Below, one piece after another: positions 35,201 to 42,610 of a DNA stretch of 54,894 nt. The DNA lies in contig CAIODY010000094.1 in NCBI GenBank assembly GCA_903857255.1, positions 1-54,894 on the forward strand, written 5' to 3'. Position 1 is the first letter of the stretch. Each line of letters begins with the position of its first letter. Below the pieces are notes generated by a model. The model had not been told where the DNA came from. It saw nothing but the letters and a program-made list of their open reading frames with translations, and did no database searches. Both the position numbers and the translations under genes were made by a program. Origin of the DNA: an uncultured bacterium (GTDB taxonomy: Bacteria > Bacteroidota > Bacteroidia > Chitinophagales > CAIODY01).

Positions 35201-35699
35201 TTACTGCGCCATTAAAAATATTATTACCTGCACTAGCATCATTTGTTGAACCAGTTTTTACCAAAGTTAATGCATTTTGAAAAGTGGTTTTGGTCATCGT
35301 AATTGCTGCCGAAGTAACATTCACAGTACAATTCATCGTTACGTTGCTGTTGCCAAATGTTGTTGTTGTTGCACCTAAAATAGTGAGTGTTCCATTCTGA
35401 ATTGTACCCATTGTAAATGTTGCCGAAGTACCGCCAACAGTAAGTAGATAGCCGCCTAAATCAAATGTGCCGCTGGTGAGTGTAATGTTTTTTATTGAAG
35501 TTGCTGCATTTAAAATACAAGTTCTACTTCCAGTAACAATAGTAATATTGTCATTGGTCGAAGGCAAACCATTGGGTGTCCAATTGGTTGAAACATTGAA
35601 TGCGGTAGAGGTATTGCCATTCCATATATAAGAAGTTTGCGCCGATGCGATTTGCATAAAAGCAAACATCAAAATAAAATAGAGAAAAAGGGTTTTCAT
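29244..35699 (-). CDS. Giant repetitive T9SS-exported protein, 2151 residues
   Basis: The protein has a signal peptide (MKTLFLYFILMFAFMQIASAQ) and ends with a T9SS sorting domain (YTLEIYNEAGQVIKQFDNF to KSYKVVK). Before it lies a fibronectin-like region of about 110 residues (ELISFTAQKNSTVVDLNW to GYNYYRLKQFNRDG). Everything between is rich in N, T, S and G with short strands, most likely a long beta-helix or beta-solenoid. It includes five near-identical 146-147-residue repeats (motif NTGYFMLGYNSNDLFND) and, on both sides, a related longer module (motif VTKTGSTNDASxGNNIFN, then GQGVQFCGG). It is a probable surface adhesin or stalk, not an enzyme. A few frame-shadow reading frames on both strands overlap it and are ignored. 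Confidence 0.9.
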   Translation of the reverse strand: MKTLFLYFILMFAFMQIASAQTSYIWNGNTSTAFNVSTNWTPNGLPSTNDNITIVTGSRTCILNAATSIKNITLTSGTFDLGGYLLTVGGTSATFTMGTIQNGTLTILGATTTTFGNSNVTMNCTVNVTSAAITMTKTTFQNALTLVKTGSTNDASAGNNIFNGAVNMTNSGSGYLMMGNGNPDQFNTSAIFNNAGSSHIYVAYNSSNNVFAAATTFNNTPSNTSGLIYVSWLSANTSFNDNIVVSSTNGQGVQFCGGNNTATATLAASKTITIGAGGFSAGTLLLRQFTQIGSMAQNFTLTGTGNLTFGPSSTFGGNVTASTPTLYMNGATFNGTTNLTKTGSTGDWGVGGNIFQGVSTITNTGSSYLLMGATNPDIWNNDVTFTNSGSERLLPAWSSVGNQFNGNIYVNTSGSAQGIQFCGGNNTATALIAAGKTIQAGSGGLTTGYLYLKQFIQSGNTPINLSATGTATLYIGPSSTFGGAFTATAPDIWAQGAIYNGRATFTKTGGASNHNNQYQNIFNASCTINQQSNTGYFMLGYNSNDLFNDSIIVSSTGSGGIYLGWQPGSNGTPTLAAGKNIYIGSAGFAVGSLNLGGFTQLGNSNSINLTLTGTASFYVYKTANPCVFNGVFNVTAPNLWIEGATFNSRATFTKTGGTSNHNQQYQNIFNASCTINQQSNTGYFMLGYNSNDLFNDSIIVSSTGSGGIYLGWQPGSTGTPTLAAGKNIFVGSAGFAVGSLNFGGFTQLGNSTGINLTLTGTASLYFYKTANPCVFNGALNVTAPDIWVEGATFNAAATFTKTGGNSNHNNQQQNIFNASCTINQQSNTGYFMLGYNSNDLFNDSIIVSSTGTGGIYLGYTGGTGTPTLASGKNIFVGNAGFSTGSLVLGGFIQLGNSTGINLTMTGTSSFYIYKTAANAIFNGTFNVTAPNLWIEGGTFNSAATFTKTSGGGNHNCQIQNIFNSTCTINQQSNTGYFMLGYNSNDLFNDNIIVTSTGTGGIFIGYNSGTGSPTLASGKTITVGSAGFSVGYLALGGFIQLGNSVGINLNMTGTAAFYVYKTATNCIFNAPFNVTAPDVWIEGGTFNSTATFTKTGGTSNHNNQVQNIFNASCTINQQSNTGYFMLGYNSNDLFNDSIIVSSTGSGGIMLGYQAGNGTPTLASGKTITVGSAGFSAGYLNLNSFTQLGNAPINLTFTGATASLSFARNTLIGGTLTATVPSIYFSGATFNGTVNVTKTGTTSDNSSGNNIFNAATTMTNNGSGYILLGNGNADQFNASTIFNNTGSSYIYVAYNSSNNIFASTVAFNNTPTNTSGAIYVSWYSAGTLFNDNMVVTSTNGQGVQFCGSTTATATLAATKTITIGAGGFTAGLLSLKQFTQVGNTPQTFNLTGTAQLYFGSTAHFDGDVVTSSPSIFFNGCTFNKTVNAIKTGSTNDASSGGNIFNAQFTVTNIGSGYLLMGNGNPDLFNATATFNNQSSGQHMYVAYNSTGNIFNGDVIFNNQPSSSGLWIYPNYYGINTQFNGNIVVNNVNGGGIYFGPSTGTATLASGKTISVGSSGFNSGGLIFKGFVQSGLGTPQTLTTTGTSYIQFGSGATFDGAITSSSPGIFFNGCSFNGIVNATKTGSTSDQSQGNNNFNNNSTFTNSGTGYLMMSTTLADAYNSDVTFVQSNTGAVYPNYNGTCTYAGNLTVTSPSNTAITLGAGSGTAKFSGTIAQNISATTGTPTPIFTRLIIANTNTTGVTLNNTSINVSNNLVMTSGLLNTASSSILTMLNGSTTAVGTALSTSYVNGPMNYQKSSSGSTTLNFPIGKGAICHPIALTVTHSSATLYTYKSEAINASAAALNYNLPSTVKNVSLGYYYTISRTDASNTSQPTAGLSGNQTIKVFFNINDGVSDGTTLTIVKNIYTSPTKWFDIGGMGAPASIGGNYLSGSVTSTSSPTSFNSFSTFALGNSVGGINVLPIELISFTAQKNSTVVDLNWVTATESNNDYFDVQKSNDGVSFESLTTIKTQAPEGNSRVILNYSTIDEKPFSGYNYYRLKQFNRDGTFEYSNIVEANFKSDGDEEDEKVDLLNSLTEPALRITTPASWSSSVYTLEIYNEAGQVIKQFDNFTIDGGGSEVKSMELGSLANGLYVAVLTNTTQKRKKSYKVVK
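32160..34250 (-). repeat. Five tandem 438-441-base repeats inside the giant gene
   Basis: The anchor word CCCAACAT recurs at 32323, 32761, 33199, 33640 and 34081, i.e. spacings of 438, 438, 441 and 441 bases. Each unit carries codons for NTGYFMLGYNSNDLFND, with only a few changed positions. Differences lie mainly in short variable segments such as NNQYQ, NNQQQ, NCQIQ and NNQVQ. Recent duplication or gene conversion is implied. The bounds given are approximate. Confidence 0.8.
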
Positions 35700-35911
35700 T
35701 TTGTTGGAGAAATATTTTTTTTATTAATCTCAACAAATGTAGTTGGATGCTGATTTTTGCTAATAAAGCAATCAACGTAATTCGCTAATTGGAAATACGT
35801 ATTTATAGATTTTAATGAATACAACAATAAGTTTCTGTTTTTATTTACAATACAAAACCCATCAATTTGGATTAGTCAGTTTCTCATTCTATTTTTCCGA
35901 AAAACATTTCT

Positions 35912-36568
35912 ATGATTGATAAAAATATTTTAGCTCGATACATCGACCATACTTTATTGAAACAAACTTCAACGCTTTCACAAATCAGACAATTGTGTGA
36001 TGAAGCCTTGAAATACAGATTTGCTGCGGTTTGTGTGCCACCGAGTTATGTTGAAGTGGCAAAAGATAAATTAGAAACTGGCGGAATTAAAATTGCAACT
36101 GTAGTTGGTTTCCCATTCGGCTATTCTCATACAGAAGCAAAAGCAACGGAGATTGAATTGGCAATTGGCAATGGTGCAGATGAATTGGATGTAGTGATGA
36201 ATATCGGTGATTTGCTAAATGGCAACACCGATTTTTTATTTAATGAAATCAATTACTGTACTCAACTTTGCCATGAACGAGATGCCATTATTAAAGTGAT
36301 TGTTGAATCAGGAATTTTAACCAACGAACAAATTATTACAGCTTGCCAAATCTGCACCGATGCTGGTGTTGATTTTGTGAAAACTTCAACAGGTTATGCC
36401 GAAAAAGGTGCAACAATCGAAGCGGTGCAATTGATGCGAAAATATTTGCCAAAATCTATTGCCATAAAAGCAAGCGGCGGAATTAAAACATACGAACAAG
36501 CCAAAGCATTTATTGATGCAGGTGTAAGCCGCATAGGCACTTCGAGCGGAGTGGAAATTTGCTCTTGA
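35912..36568 (+). CDS. deoC: Deoxyribose-phosphate aldolase DeoC
   Basis: The 218-residue enzyme is a class I aldolase that splits 2-deoxyribose 5-phosphate into glyceraldehyde 3-phosphate and acetaldehyde. Schiff-base Lys157 lies in DFVKTSTGYA, Lys186 in IAIKASGGI, and an Asp at about residue 93 in DELDVVMNIGD. The product length and the start IDHTLLK fit the family. It lies between the divergent giant gene and a terminator hairpin that closes it against the convergent PPIase gene. Confidence 0.95.
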   Translation: MIDKNILARYIDHTLLKQTSTLSQIRQLCDEALKYRFAAVCVPPSYVEVAKDKLETGGIKIATVVGFPFGYSHTEAKATEIELAIGNGADELDVVMNIGDLLNGNTDFLFNEINYCTQLCHERDAIIKVIVESGILTNEQIITACQICTDAGVDFVKTSTGYAEKGATIEAVQLMRKYLPKSIAIKASGGIKTYEQAKAFIDAGVSRIGTSSGVEICS

Positions 36569-36603
36569 TTTTTGATTGAATTTTCAATCACATTGATTTA
36601 AAG

Positions 36604-36638
36604 AAAAGGGCACTACATAAACTATGTAGTGCCCTTTT
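36604..36638. terminator. Bidirectional rho-independent terminator
   Basis: A perfect 16-base stem (AAAAGGGCACTACATA at 36604-36619, with its complement at 36623-36638) has a three-base loop AAC. T runs lie on the deoC side and A runs on the other strand, so it should end both deoC and the convergent PPIase transcript. Confidence 0.85.
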
Positions 36639-36660
36639 AATTTTTGTGTGAATTGAAAAC

Positions 36661-38682
36661 TTATTTCACCAATGATTTCAAAATTTTTTGGTCTTCAACA
36701 ATCGGATATTTCTCACGAAGTGAATTCATCCAAGTTTTTTCCAATTGCTCTTGGTAATCAGCAATTACATAACCACGAGCTTCATCTAACATTTTTGGTG
36801 AAGGCTCAATCATGTTTTTTATTTGCACAACACATGGTACGCCATTATCTGATGTTACAGTTTGCACACCTATTTGCCATTTACATAAATCAATAATTTT
36901 GTTGTTGCCTTTTTCATATTTACCATTTTCAAAACTAACTCCACCTTTAGTTTCAGCCTTGTTCATCATTTTTTTAATCGTATCGGCAGGAATATTTTTT
37001 GCTAATAAAGCAGTTACTTGTTCGGCACTTGAAGCATTAGCACAACGATAAATAGTAGCTTCTACACGATTGCTCCATTTGTATTTTTCTTTGTGCTCGC
37101 TGTAATAATTTTTCAAACCAATAGTATCATTTACGGCTTTACTCCAAACATTTTTATCGGTGATATCAAACAAAATGATGCCATCACCATATTCGCTCAT
37201 CAAAGTTTTAAACTCAGGATATTTTACTTCTAATTTATTTTCGGCTACATCGTTGCAAATTTTTGTATTCCAATTGTTGAATGCTCTATCAGCTACATCT
37301 GCTGATGTTGCTGCATTTACACGATAGACACGCTGTGTGCTTTCTAAGAATGTAGCATAATCTTTCACGGTATAATTTTTATTATCCATCGAAATTAAAG
37401 TAGCATTATCAGTTACATCTTTTGCTTTGAAAGATGCTTTTAATAAAGTTGAATCAGCAATAGTTTTTTTAAATGCTTCATAATTGGCAGGATACTGCAT
37501 ATATTGATATTCTTTTTTCAAACTGTTAATGAAGGCAGTTTTTGCATTTTCCGAACGTGCATCTTTATCTACTATTTTTTTTAAATCGTCTTTATCTTTT
37601 TCATACGATTGGGGCAATCTTTTGTCTAATAATTTAATGATATGAAAACCATAATCAGTGCGGAAAGGCTCACACATATCACCTTTCATTTTTAATTTAA
37701 AAGCATGGTCTTCAAATTCAGCAACCATTTTACCAGTACCAAACCAAGGCAATTTCCCATTGTTGTTTGCACTTACTCTGTCATCACTGCTATCTTTTGC
37801 TAAAGCATCAAAAGTTGTTTTGCCCGATTTGAGCATGGCATATAAATTATCAATTCTTTTTTTGCCTTCAGCCACAGCTTCAGGTTTAGCACCTTTTGCT
37901 ACTGAAATTAAAATATGTTGAACCAATACCTGACCATTTGTATTTCTTTTTTCAATCAATTTCAAAATGTGATAACCCACTTTTGTACGAACTGGTTTTG
38001 AAATATCATTTGTTTTTTGCAAACTGTAAGCTGCGCTTTCAAATGGATACAAAGCTTGCATAGCAGTAATGAAACCAATATCACCACCATTGTTTTTTGC
38101 TGATGGGTCATCACTCATTTCTTTGGCTACTTTGCTGAAATCTTCTTTACCAATTGTTACTCGTTGATACAGTTGCATGATTTTTGTATAAGCCTCGGCT
38201 GTATCTTTTGCAGAAGCGTCGGCTGGTAATTTTATCATAATGTGGGCAATGTGAACTTCACTCAACGAGCGTTGGTAAGCCTCTCTGTACATACGTTCTT
38301 GCACTTCTTTATCGGCTAAATAACTTTTTGCTAATTGCTTGCGATAGTTTACTAATTCAGTTTTCAAACCTGGCAAAGTATCTAACTTTTCTGCTTTACC
38401 TTCGGTTACTTTCAATTTGAAATTTTCATACAATTTCAAATAATCGTTCAATGCTTTTTCAGAATAATCAACAGTTTTGCCCACGTTGTTTTTTTTGTAA
38501 ACTGATAAAAATTCGGCAGCAGTTACTTTGTTGCCGCCAAATGTAAACAACACGGCATTGTTCAAATTAGCTGCTGTTGCTGGTGTTTTGGCTACTGGTT
38601 TAGCTGGCATTGGATGCGCTTTTTGTTGTGCAAAAACATTTGAGCCGATGGTTAATAGAGAGGCGATTAAAATTGTTTTCAT
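36661..38682 (-). CDS. Peptidyl-prolyl isomerase with two PpiC domains
   Basis: The 673-residue protein has a signal peptide (MKTILIASLLTIGSNVFAQ). Two parvulin-type (PpiC) rotamase domains follow, the first with VHIAHIMIKLPADA to VGYHILKLIEKR (about residues 145-240), the second with VQHILISVAKGA to YGFHIIKLLDKR (about 250-360). A long C-terminal part has no recognised motif. It should help fold outer membrane or secreted proteins in the periplasm, as SurA-type proteins do. The ATG at 38682 is used because it starts the signal peptide; an in-frame extension to 38760 is not supported. It is divergent from dprA. Confidence 0.88.
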   Translation of the reverse strand: MKTILIASLLTIGSNVFAQQKAHPMPAKPVAKTPATAANLNNAVLFTFGGNKVTAAEFLSVYKKNNVGKTVDYSEKALNDYLKLYENFKLKVTEGKAEKLDTLPGLKTELVNYRKQLAKSYLADKEVQERMYREAYQRSLSEVHIAHIMIKLPADASAKDTAEAYTKIMQLYQRVTIGKEDFSKVAKEMSDDPSAKNNGGDIGFITAMQALYPFESAAYSLQKTNDISKPVRTKVGYHILKLIEKRNTNGQVLVQHILISVAKGAKPEAVAEGKKRIDNLYAMLKSGKTTFDALAKDSSDDRVSANNNGKLPWFGTGKMVAEFEDHAFKLKMKGDMCEPFRTDYGFHIIKLLDKRLPQSYEKDKDDLKKIVDKDARSENAKTAFINSLKKEYQYMQYPANYEAFKKTIADSTLLKASFKAKDVTDNATLISMDNKNYTVKDYATFLESTQRVYRVNAATSADVADRAFNNWNTKICNDVAENKLEVKYPEFKTLMSEYGDGIILFDITDKNVWSKAVNDTIGLKNYYSEHKEKYKWSNRVEATIYRCANASSAEQVTALLAKNIPADTIKKMMNKAETKGGVSFENGKYEKGNNKIIDLCKWQIGVQTVTSDNGVPCVVQIKNMIEPSPKMLDEARGYVIADYQEQLEKTWMNSLREKYPIVEDQKILKSLVK

Positions 38683-38853
38683 TTTATTGAAATAATTATT
38701 TTTAAAATTTGGATTGCGAAAATAGGAAAAAGCATTGAATGAAATCAAAAACTGACGCATTCAATTTTCAAAATCGATGTTAAATAAGAATATTGAAATA
38801 TTTTTATTGCATACGTGAAAAATAATTTTCTTTGCTCCACCTAAATAATCGGC

Positions 38854-39966
38854 ATGAGCGATACTTTAAAATATCAAATTGCAGTTACTCAATTAAAAGA
38901 AGTAGGCAGCAAAACTGCTAAAAATTTAATAACGCATTGTGGCAATGCTGAAGCAGTTTTCAAAGCATCGGCTAAGCAATTAATTCATGTTCCTAATATT
39001 GGCAAAGCTAAAGTGGAAGCCATTTTAGCATCGAAAGAAGAAGCATTAAAAAGGGCAGGAGAGGAGTTGGATTTTATTCATAAAAACAATATCACGCCAT
39101 TGTTTTACACCGATGTTAATTTTCCGAAACGATTATTGCAATTTACCGATAGCCCTATAATGCTGTATTTCAAAGGCAAAGCAAATTTGAATAACACCAA
39201 AATAATCAGTATTGTAGGTACAAGAAAAATTACTGATTATGGTAAAAAAATGTGTGAAAATTTTATTGAAACCGTTGCGCCTTACCAGCCGTTGATTGTG
39301 AGCGGATTGGCTTATGGCGTTGATATTGCAGCACACAAATCTGCATTGAAAAATAATTTACCCACTATTGCTGTGGTGGCAAATGGGATGGATAAAATGT
39401 ATCCAGCGCAGCATATTAAGTATGTGAAAGAAATGGTTGAAAATGGTGGTGTGCTGACAGAATACATGAGCGGACAGGTTGCTGATAAGCAAAATTTTCC
39501 GCAGCGCAACAGAATTGTAGCTGGCATGTGCGATGCTTTGATAGTGGTTGAAACGGCTATTAAAGGTGGTGCAATGATTACTGCTACATTGGCAAATTCA
39601 TATAACAAAGATGTGTTTACTTTTCCAGGTAGAAGCTTTGATGAATTTTCAAAGGGTTGTAATTATTTGATAAAAACCAATCAAGCAAATTTGATTGAAA
39701 ATGCCGATGATTTTGTAAATGCTATGTTTTGGGATGGCGAAAATGTGAAGCAGAAAACTAAAATTTTGCAGCCCGAATTATTTACCGATTTAAGTGAAAC
39801 CGAAAAAATAATTCTACAATTAGTGCAACAAAATGCACCAATTAATATGGATGATTTAGCCATTCATACGGCTTATTCGCAAACTGATTTAGCCAGCATT
39901 ATTCTTGCTCTCGAACTAAAAGGCATTTTAAAAATGTTGCCGGGTAAATATTTTGCATTGAATTAA
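38854..39966 (+). CDS. dprA: DNA-processing protein DprA
   Basis: The 370-residue protein has an N-terminal helix-hairpin-helix-like region (IGKAKVEAI). The Rossmann-like DprA core follows, with SIVGTRKITDYG (about residues 114-125), VSGLAYGVDIAAH, NFPQRNRIVAGM and KGGAMITATLAN. A C-terminal winged-helix part (MDDLAIHTAYSQTDLASIIL) completes the fold. DprA loads RecA onto incoming single-stranded DNA in natural transformation. It is transcribed away from the PPIase gene and runs up to the convergent delta-60 gene. Confidence 0.93.
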   Translation: MSDTLKYQIAVTQLKEVGSKTAKNLITHCGNAEAVFKASAKQLIHVPNIGKAKVEAILASKEEALKRAGEELDFIHKNNITPLFYTDVNFPKRLLQFTDSPIMLYFKGKANLNNTKIISIVGTRKITDYGKKMCENFIETVAPYQPLIVSGLAYGVDIAAHKSALKNNLPTIAVVANGMDKMYPAQHIKYVKEMVENGGVLTEYMSGQVADKQNFPQRNRIVAGMCDALIVVETAIKGGAMITATLANSYNKDVFTFPGRSFDEFSKGCNYLIKTNQANLIENADDFVNAMFWDGENVKQKTKILQPELFTDLSETEKIILQLVQQNAPINMDDLAIHTAYSQTDLASIILALELKGILKMLPGKYFALN

Positions 39967-39978
39967 AACTGTGTAAGA

Positions 39979-41523
39979 TTATTCCTTCACAAATTTTACT
40001 GTGTGCTGCATTCCATTATCATCAATGGCTTTCGAGAAATAAATACCGCTTGATAAACGACTTACATCAAGTTGTATTTTTTGATTGATTGAATTGTTGA
40101 GTTGTTTATTAAATACAATTTGCCCAACCATATTGCGTACTTCAATTGTATTTACTGAAAACTGATGACTGACTATTGTTAACTGATTTGTTGTTGGATT
40201 TGGATAAACCATTAATTGTTGTTGGGATAATGATTCAACATTTGTTACTCCAACATTTATCTGATTGGTAAATCGCATCAGTGCATAACTTCCTGCACCT
40301 GATAAGGCTGAATAACCAGCAATAATGAGCTTGCCATCGGGTTGTATGGCAATGGTTTGCCCATGGTCGTTGAAGTTGGATGTATTGAAAACAAAATTCC
40401 CAGTTACTACACCATTTGCACCAAAAGTGTTATCGTCAGTGCCATCAGCATTGGCTCTGTACATGGCATAATCTAAATTAATGCTGGCAGTGGTAGTGTA
40501 ACCACCAACTACAATTTTTCCATCAGTTTGCAAAATTGCTTTGTAACATTTATCGTCACTACCACCGATACTTTTTACTAATTTGCCACTGCCATTAAAT
40601 GTATTATCCAAATTGCCCGAAGTGTCGTATTGCAGCAATAATAAAGCGGTTGAGGCACTGCCGCTGTTGATAGTTGAATTGCCTGTGGCAATGATTTTTC
40701 CATCTGGTTGTTGCACCAACGAATTAATTGCATCATCATAACCACGAACATTAGTTTCTACAACGCCATTTGTTCCGAAAGTATTATCCAAAGTACCGTT
40801 TGCCAAATATCTTATCATCGCTGCCCAATAATAGGTGTTGTGATAAGATGAACCACCTGCTACAATTTTTCCGTTAGCCTGCAACAACACTGCATTTGCA
40901 CCGCTGTAAGGCAAAGTACCAATGTTGGTCAACACTTTTCCGTAAGTGCCAAATGTGCTATCAAATAATCCATCCGATTGCAATCGTAACAAATTGAAAC
41001 CGCCATTTTTCCCTGCTAAAACAATTTTTCCATCAGGTTGTAAAGTGGCTGAATTTATACTTCCGAAATTAGTTTGTGCTAATTTTAATTTTCCGTTTGA
41101 ACCAAAAGTGTTATCCAGCGCACCATTGGGCATGTATCGAGCAATGCTGATGTACAAATTGATAAATGAATCGCTGGTGCCAATGGCAATTATTTTTCCA
41201 TCGGGTTGTAGTAGCATACAATTTATTTGGTCGGATAAGCTATTGTAAAATGAATCGTACAAAATTCCATTTGCGCCAAATGAATAATCGTAATTGCCAT
41301 TGCTTAATAATCGGCTGATGGCAAATCTTGATGAATTATTAATTCTGCCTGTGCCACCTATAACAATTTTTCCATCGGGCTGAACAAGGCATGAAGTAAG
41401 CATTCCAGTAATATTTGTGAATAATTTTCCAGTGTGATTAAACGAAGTATCTAACACACTTTGTTGTGCATTAGTTTGAAAAATGTTGCTGCATAAAACT
41501 ACAACAAGAAAAAAGATTTTCAT
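39979..41523 (-). CDS. Delta-60 repeat protein with T9SS sorting tail
   Basis: The 514-residue protein begins with a signal peptide (MKIFFLVVVLCSNIFQTNAQ). It consists mainly of about eight delta-60 repeats, each with a core such as QPDGKIVIGGTG, QPDGKIIAIGTS, LQTDGKIVVGGYT or QPDGKLIIAGYS, and linked by DNTFGxNG words. The C-terminus is a T9SS domain: VYPNPTTNQLTI, VRNMVGQIVFNKQ and LSSGIYFSKAID to VKFVKE. It should be exported to the cell surface, where the repeats probably form a beta-propeller-like structure of unknown role. It is convergent with dprA. Confidence 0.9.
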   Translation of the reverse strand: MKIFFLVVVLCSNIFQTNAQQSVLDTSFNHTGKLFTNITGMLTSCLVQPDGKIVIGGTGRINNSSRFAISRLLSNGNYDYSFGANGILYDSFYNSLSDQINCMLLQPDGKIIAIGTSDSFINLYISIARYMPNGALDNTFGSNGKLKLAQTNFGSINSATLQPDGKIVLAGKNGGFNLLRLQSDGLFDSTFGTYGKVLTNIGTLPYSGANAVLLQANGKIVAGGSSYHNTYYWAAMIRYLANGTLDNTFGTNGVVETNVRGYDDAINSLVQQPDGKIIATGNSTINSGSASTALLLLQYDTSGNLDNTFNGSGKLVKSIGGSDDKCYKAILQTDGKIVVGGYTTTASINLDYAMYRANADGTDDNTFGANGVVTGNFVFNTSNFNDHGQTIAIQPDGKLIIAGYSALSGAGSYALMRFTNQINVGVTNVESLSQQQLMVYPNPTTNQLTIVSHQFSVNTIEVRNMVGQIVFNKQLNNSINQKIQLDVSRLSSGIYFSKAIDDNGMQHTVKFVKE

Positions 41524-41794
41524 TTTAATAGTTCCGTGTTTTTATTGGTTTACGAATTTAATTGTGCCGCATTCCACTATTATAGTCCTACAAAAATTTT
41601 AAGATAATTTTTATGCTAATAATATTTTTGCTAAAGATAAAAGTAAACAGAAAAAAGAATAGGAAAAGGTTTTTTAGGTTTGGGTATTTATTCGGCAACG
41701 ATAAATAAAGTTGACATAGAGGAAACTGAATCTACATCTAACAAATGAATGCTTAATTGGAAAAACAAAAATGTAAATAATAAGGTGTGTAGGG
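41524..41794. other. Gene-free stretch upstream of a T9SS fossil
   Basis: This is most of the 429-base gap between the delta-60 gene and the miaE-like gene. No open gene is seen. In one frame, 41647-41745 reads TEKRIGKGFLGLGIYS and then ATINKVDIEETES, which might be an older remnant of the same lost T9SS protein whose tail lies at 41795-41935, one frame away. No promoter or terminator was recognised. Confidence 0.3.
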
Positions 41795-41935
41795 GAAAAT
41801 TGTATCTACTCCACAAATCAATAACTCGGCAAATCGACCAAATACAACTTTGATGTATCCAATCTCACTGCTCAAATCTATGTCATCAAACCCACTAACG
41901 TTAAAGGGTTGGCACTTGAAGCAAAGTTTGCGTAA
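41795..41935 (+). pseudogene. Fossil T9SS sorting tail
   Basis: The stretch 41825-41935 reads LGKSTKYNFDVSNLTAQ and then IYVIKPTNVKG, ending LALEAKFA and a stop. The FDVSNLTA-IYVIK pattern with a final KF is that of T9SS type A sorting domains. The codons before it (41795-41821: ENCIYSTNQ) continue the fold in the same frame after an in-frame stop TAA at 41822-41824, as in the usual VYSTNGQ segment. There is no start or upstream gene body. It looks like the decayed end of a secreted protein gene. Which gene is unknown. Confidence 0.6.
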
Positions 41936-41952
41936 GAATTGCTGAGCTTTCT

Positions 41953-42534
41953 TTAGTGCATTCTATCGCCACGTAAATCCAAATTGAGCAAAATGCTTTT
42001 CTCAATTTCCAAAAATTCTTCCCATCGTTTTTTTACTAATTCTTCGGGTTGGTATTCCATCGCTAAATCTAAAAACAAGCGATAATGCGCTGCTTCGGCA
42101 ATCATAAATTTCTTATAAAAATCGCGAAAATAATCATCTTCCATGCCTTCGCTCAATAAGCGAAAGCGTTCGCAACTTCGGGCTTCAATCAATGCACATA
42201 CTAATAATGAATCAAGCAGGCGCAATTCACGGTCGCCACCTTTTCGCATATATTCTAGCAACTTATTCACATATTCATCCTTGCGTTGATAGCCCAACTT
42301 CAAATTTCTTTTTTCTAATTCAGCCAACACCTGCCTAAAATGCCCCCATTCTTCAGTTACAATCGGCGATAATTCTCTCACCATCCTTTCTTTATCTGGA
42401 TATTTTTGGATAAGCGAAATACAGTTTGATGCTGCTTTTTGTTCGCAATAACAATGGTCGGTTAAAATATCTTCAACACTTTTCTCGGCTAAATTCACCC
42501 ATCGTGGGTCGGTTGGTAATTTAAGATGTAACAT
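41953..42534 (-). CDS. tRNA-(ms2io6A)-hydroxylase MiaE-like
   Basis: The 193-residue protein is of the MiaE family, ferritin-like diiron monooxygenases that hydroxylate 2-methylthio-isopentenyl-adenosine at tRNA position 37. Candidate metal ligands are in HCYCEQKAA (Glu near residue 30), EEWGHF (near 64), EARSCERF (near 118) and AEAAHYRLF (near 148). The length fits the family. The ATG at 42534 is preferred over an in-frame codon at 42543. It is divergent from the FAD oxidoreductase, with both -7 boxes seen between them. Confidence 0.88.
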   Translation of the reverse strand: MLHLKLPTDPRWVNLAEKSVEDILTDHCYCEQKAASNCISLIQKYPDKERMVRELSPIVTEEWGHFRQVLAELEKRNLKLGYQRKDEYVNKLLEYMRKGGDRELRLLDSLLVCALIEARSCERFRLLSEGMEDDYFRDFYKKFMIAEAAHYRLFLDLAMEYQPEELVKKRWEEFLEIEKSILLNLDLRGDRMH

Positions 42535-42540
42535 GTGTGG

Positions 42541-42598
42541 CAAAGCTAAAAAAAAAAGTGCTGTTGGTATAAAAGTGAACGCTGTTAAATTACTTTTG
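42541..42598. promoter_or_regulatory. Divergent promoter pair, miaE-like and FAD oxidoreductase
   Basis: On the minus strand TAGCTTTG lies at 42541-42548, seven bases from the miaE-like ATG. On the plus strand TACTTTTG lies at 42591-42598, 12 bases before the FAD oxidoreductase ATG. Both match the TAnnTTTG -7 box. A TTG at 42564-42566 is the best -33 candidate for the plus gene, but its spacing (24) is long. Moderate confidence only. Confidence 0.4.
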
Positions 42599-42610
42599 CA
42601 AAAAAAATCA

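Noticed and set aside
38683-38760. N-terminal extension of the PPIase
   Set aside because: The added residues do not form a signal peptide; the next methionine does.
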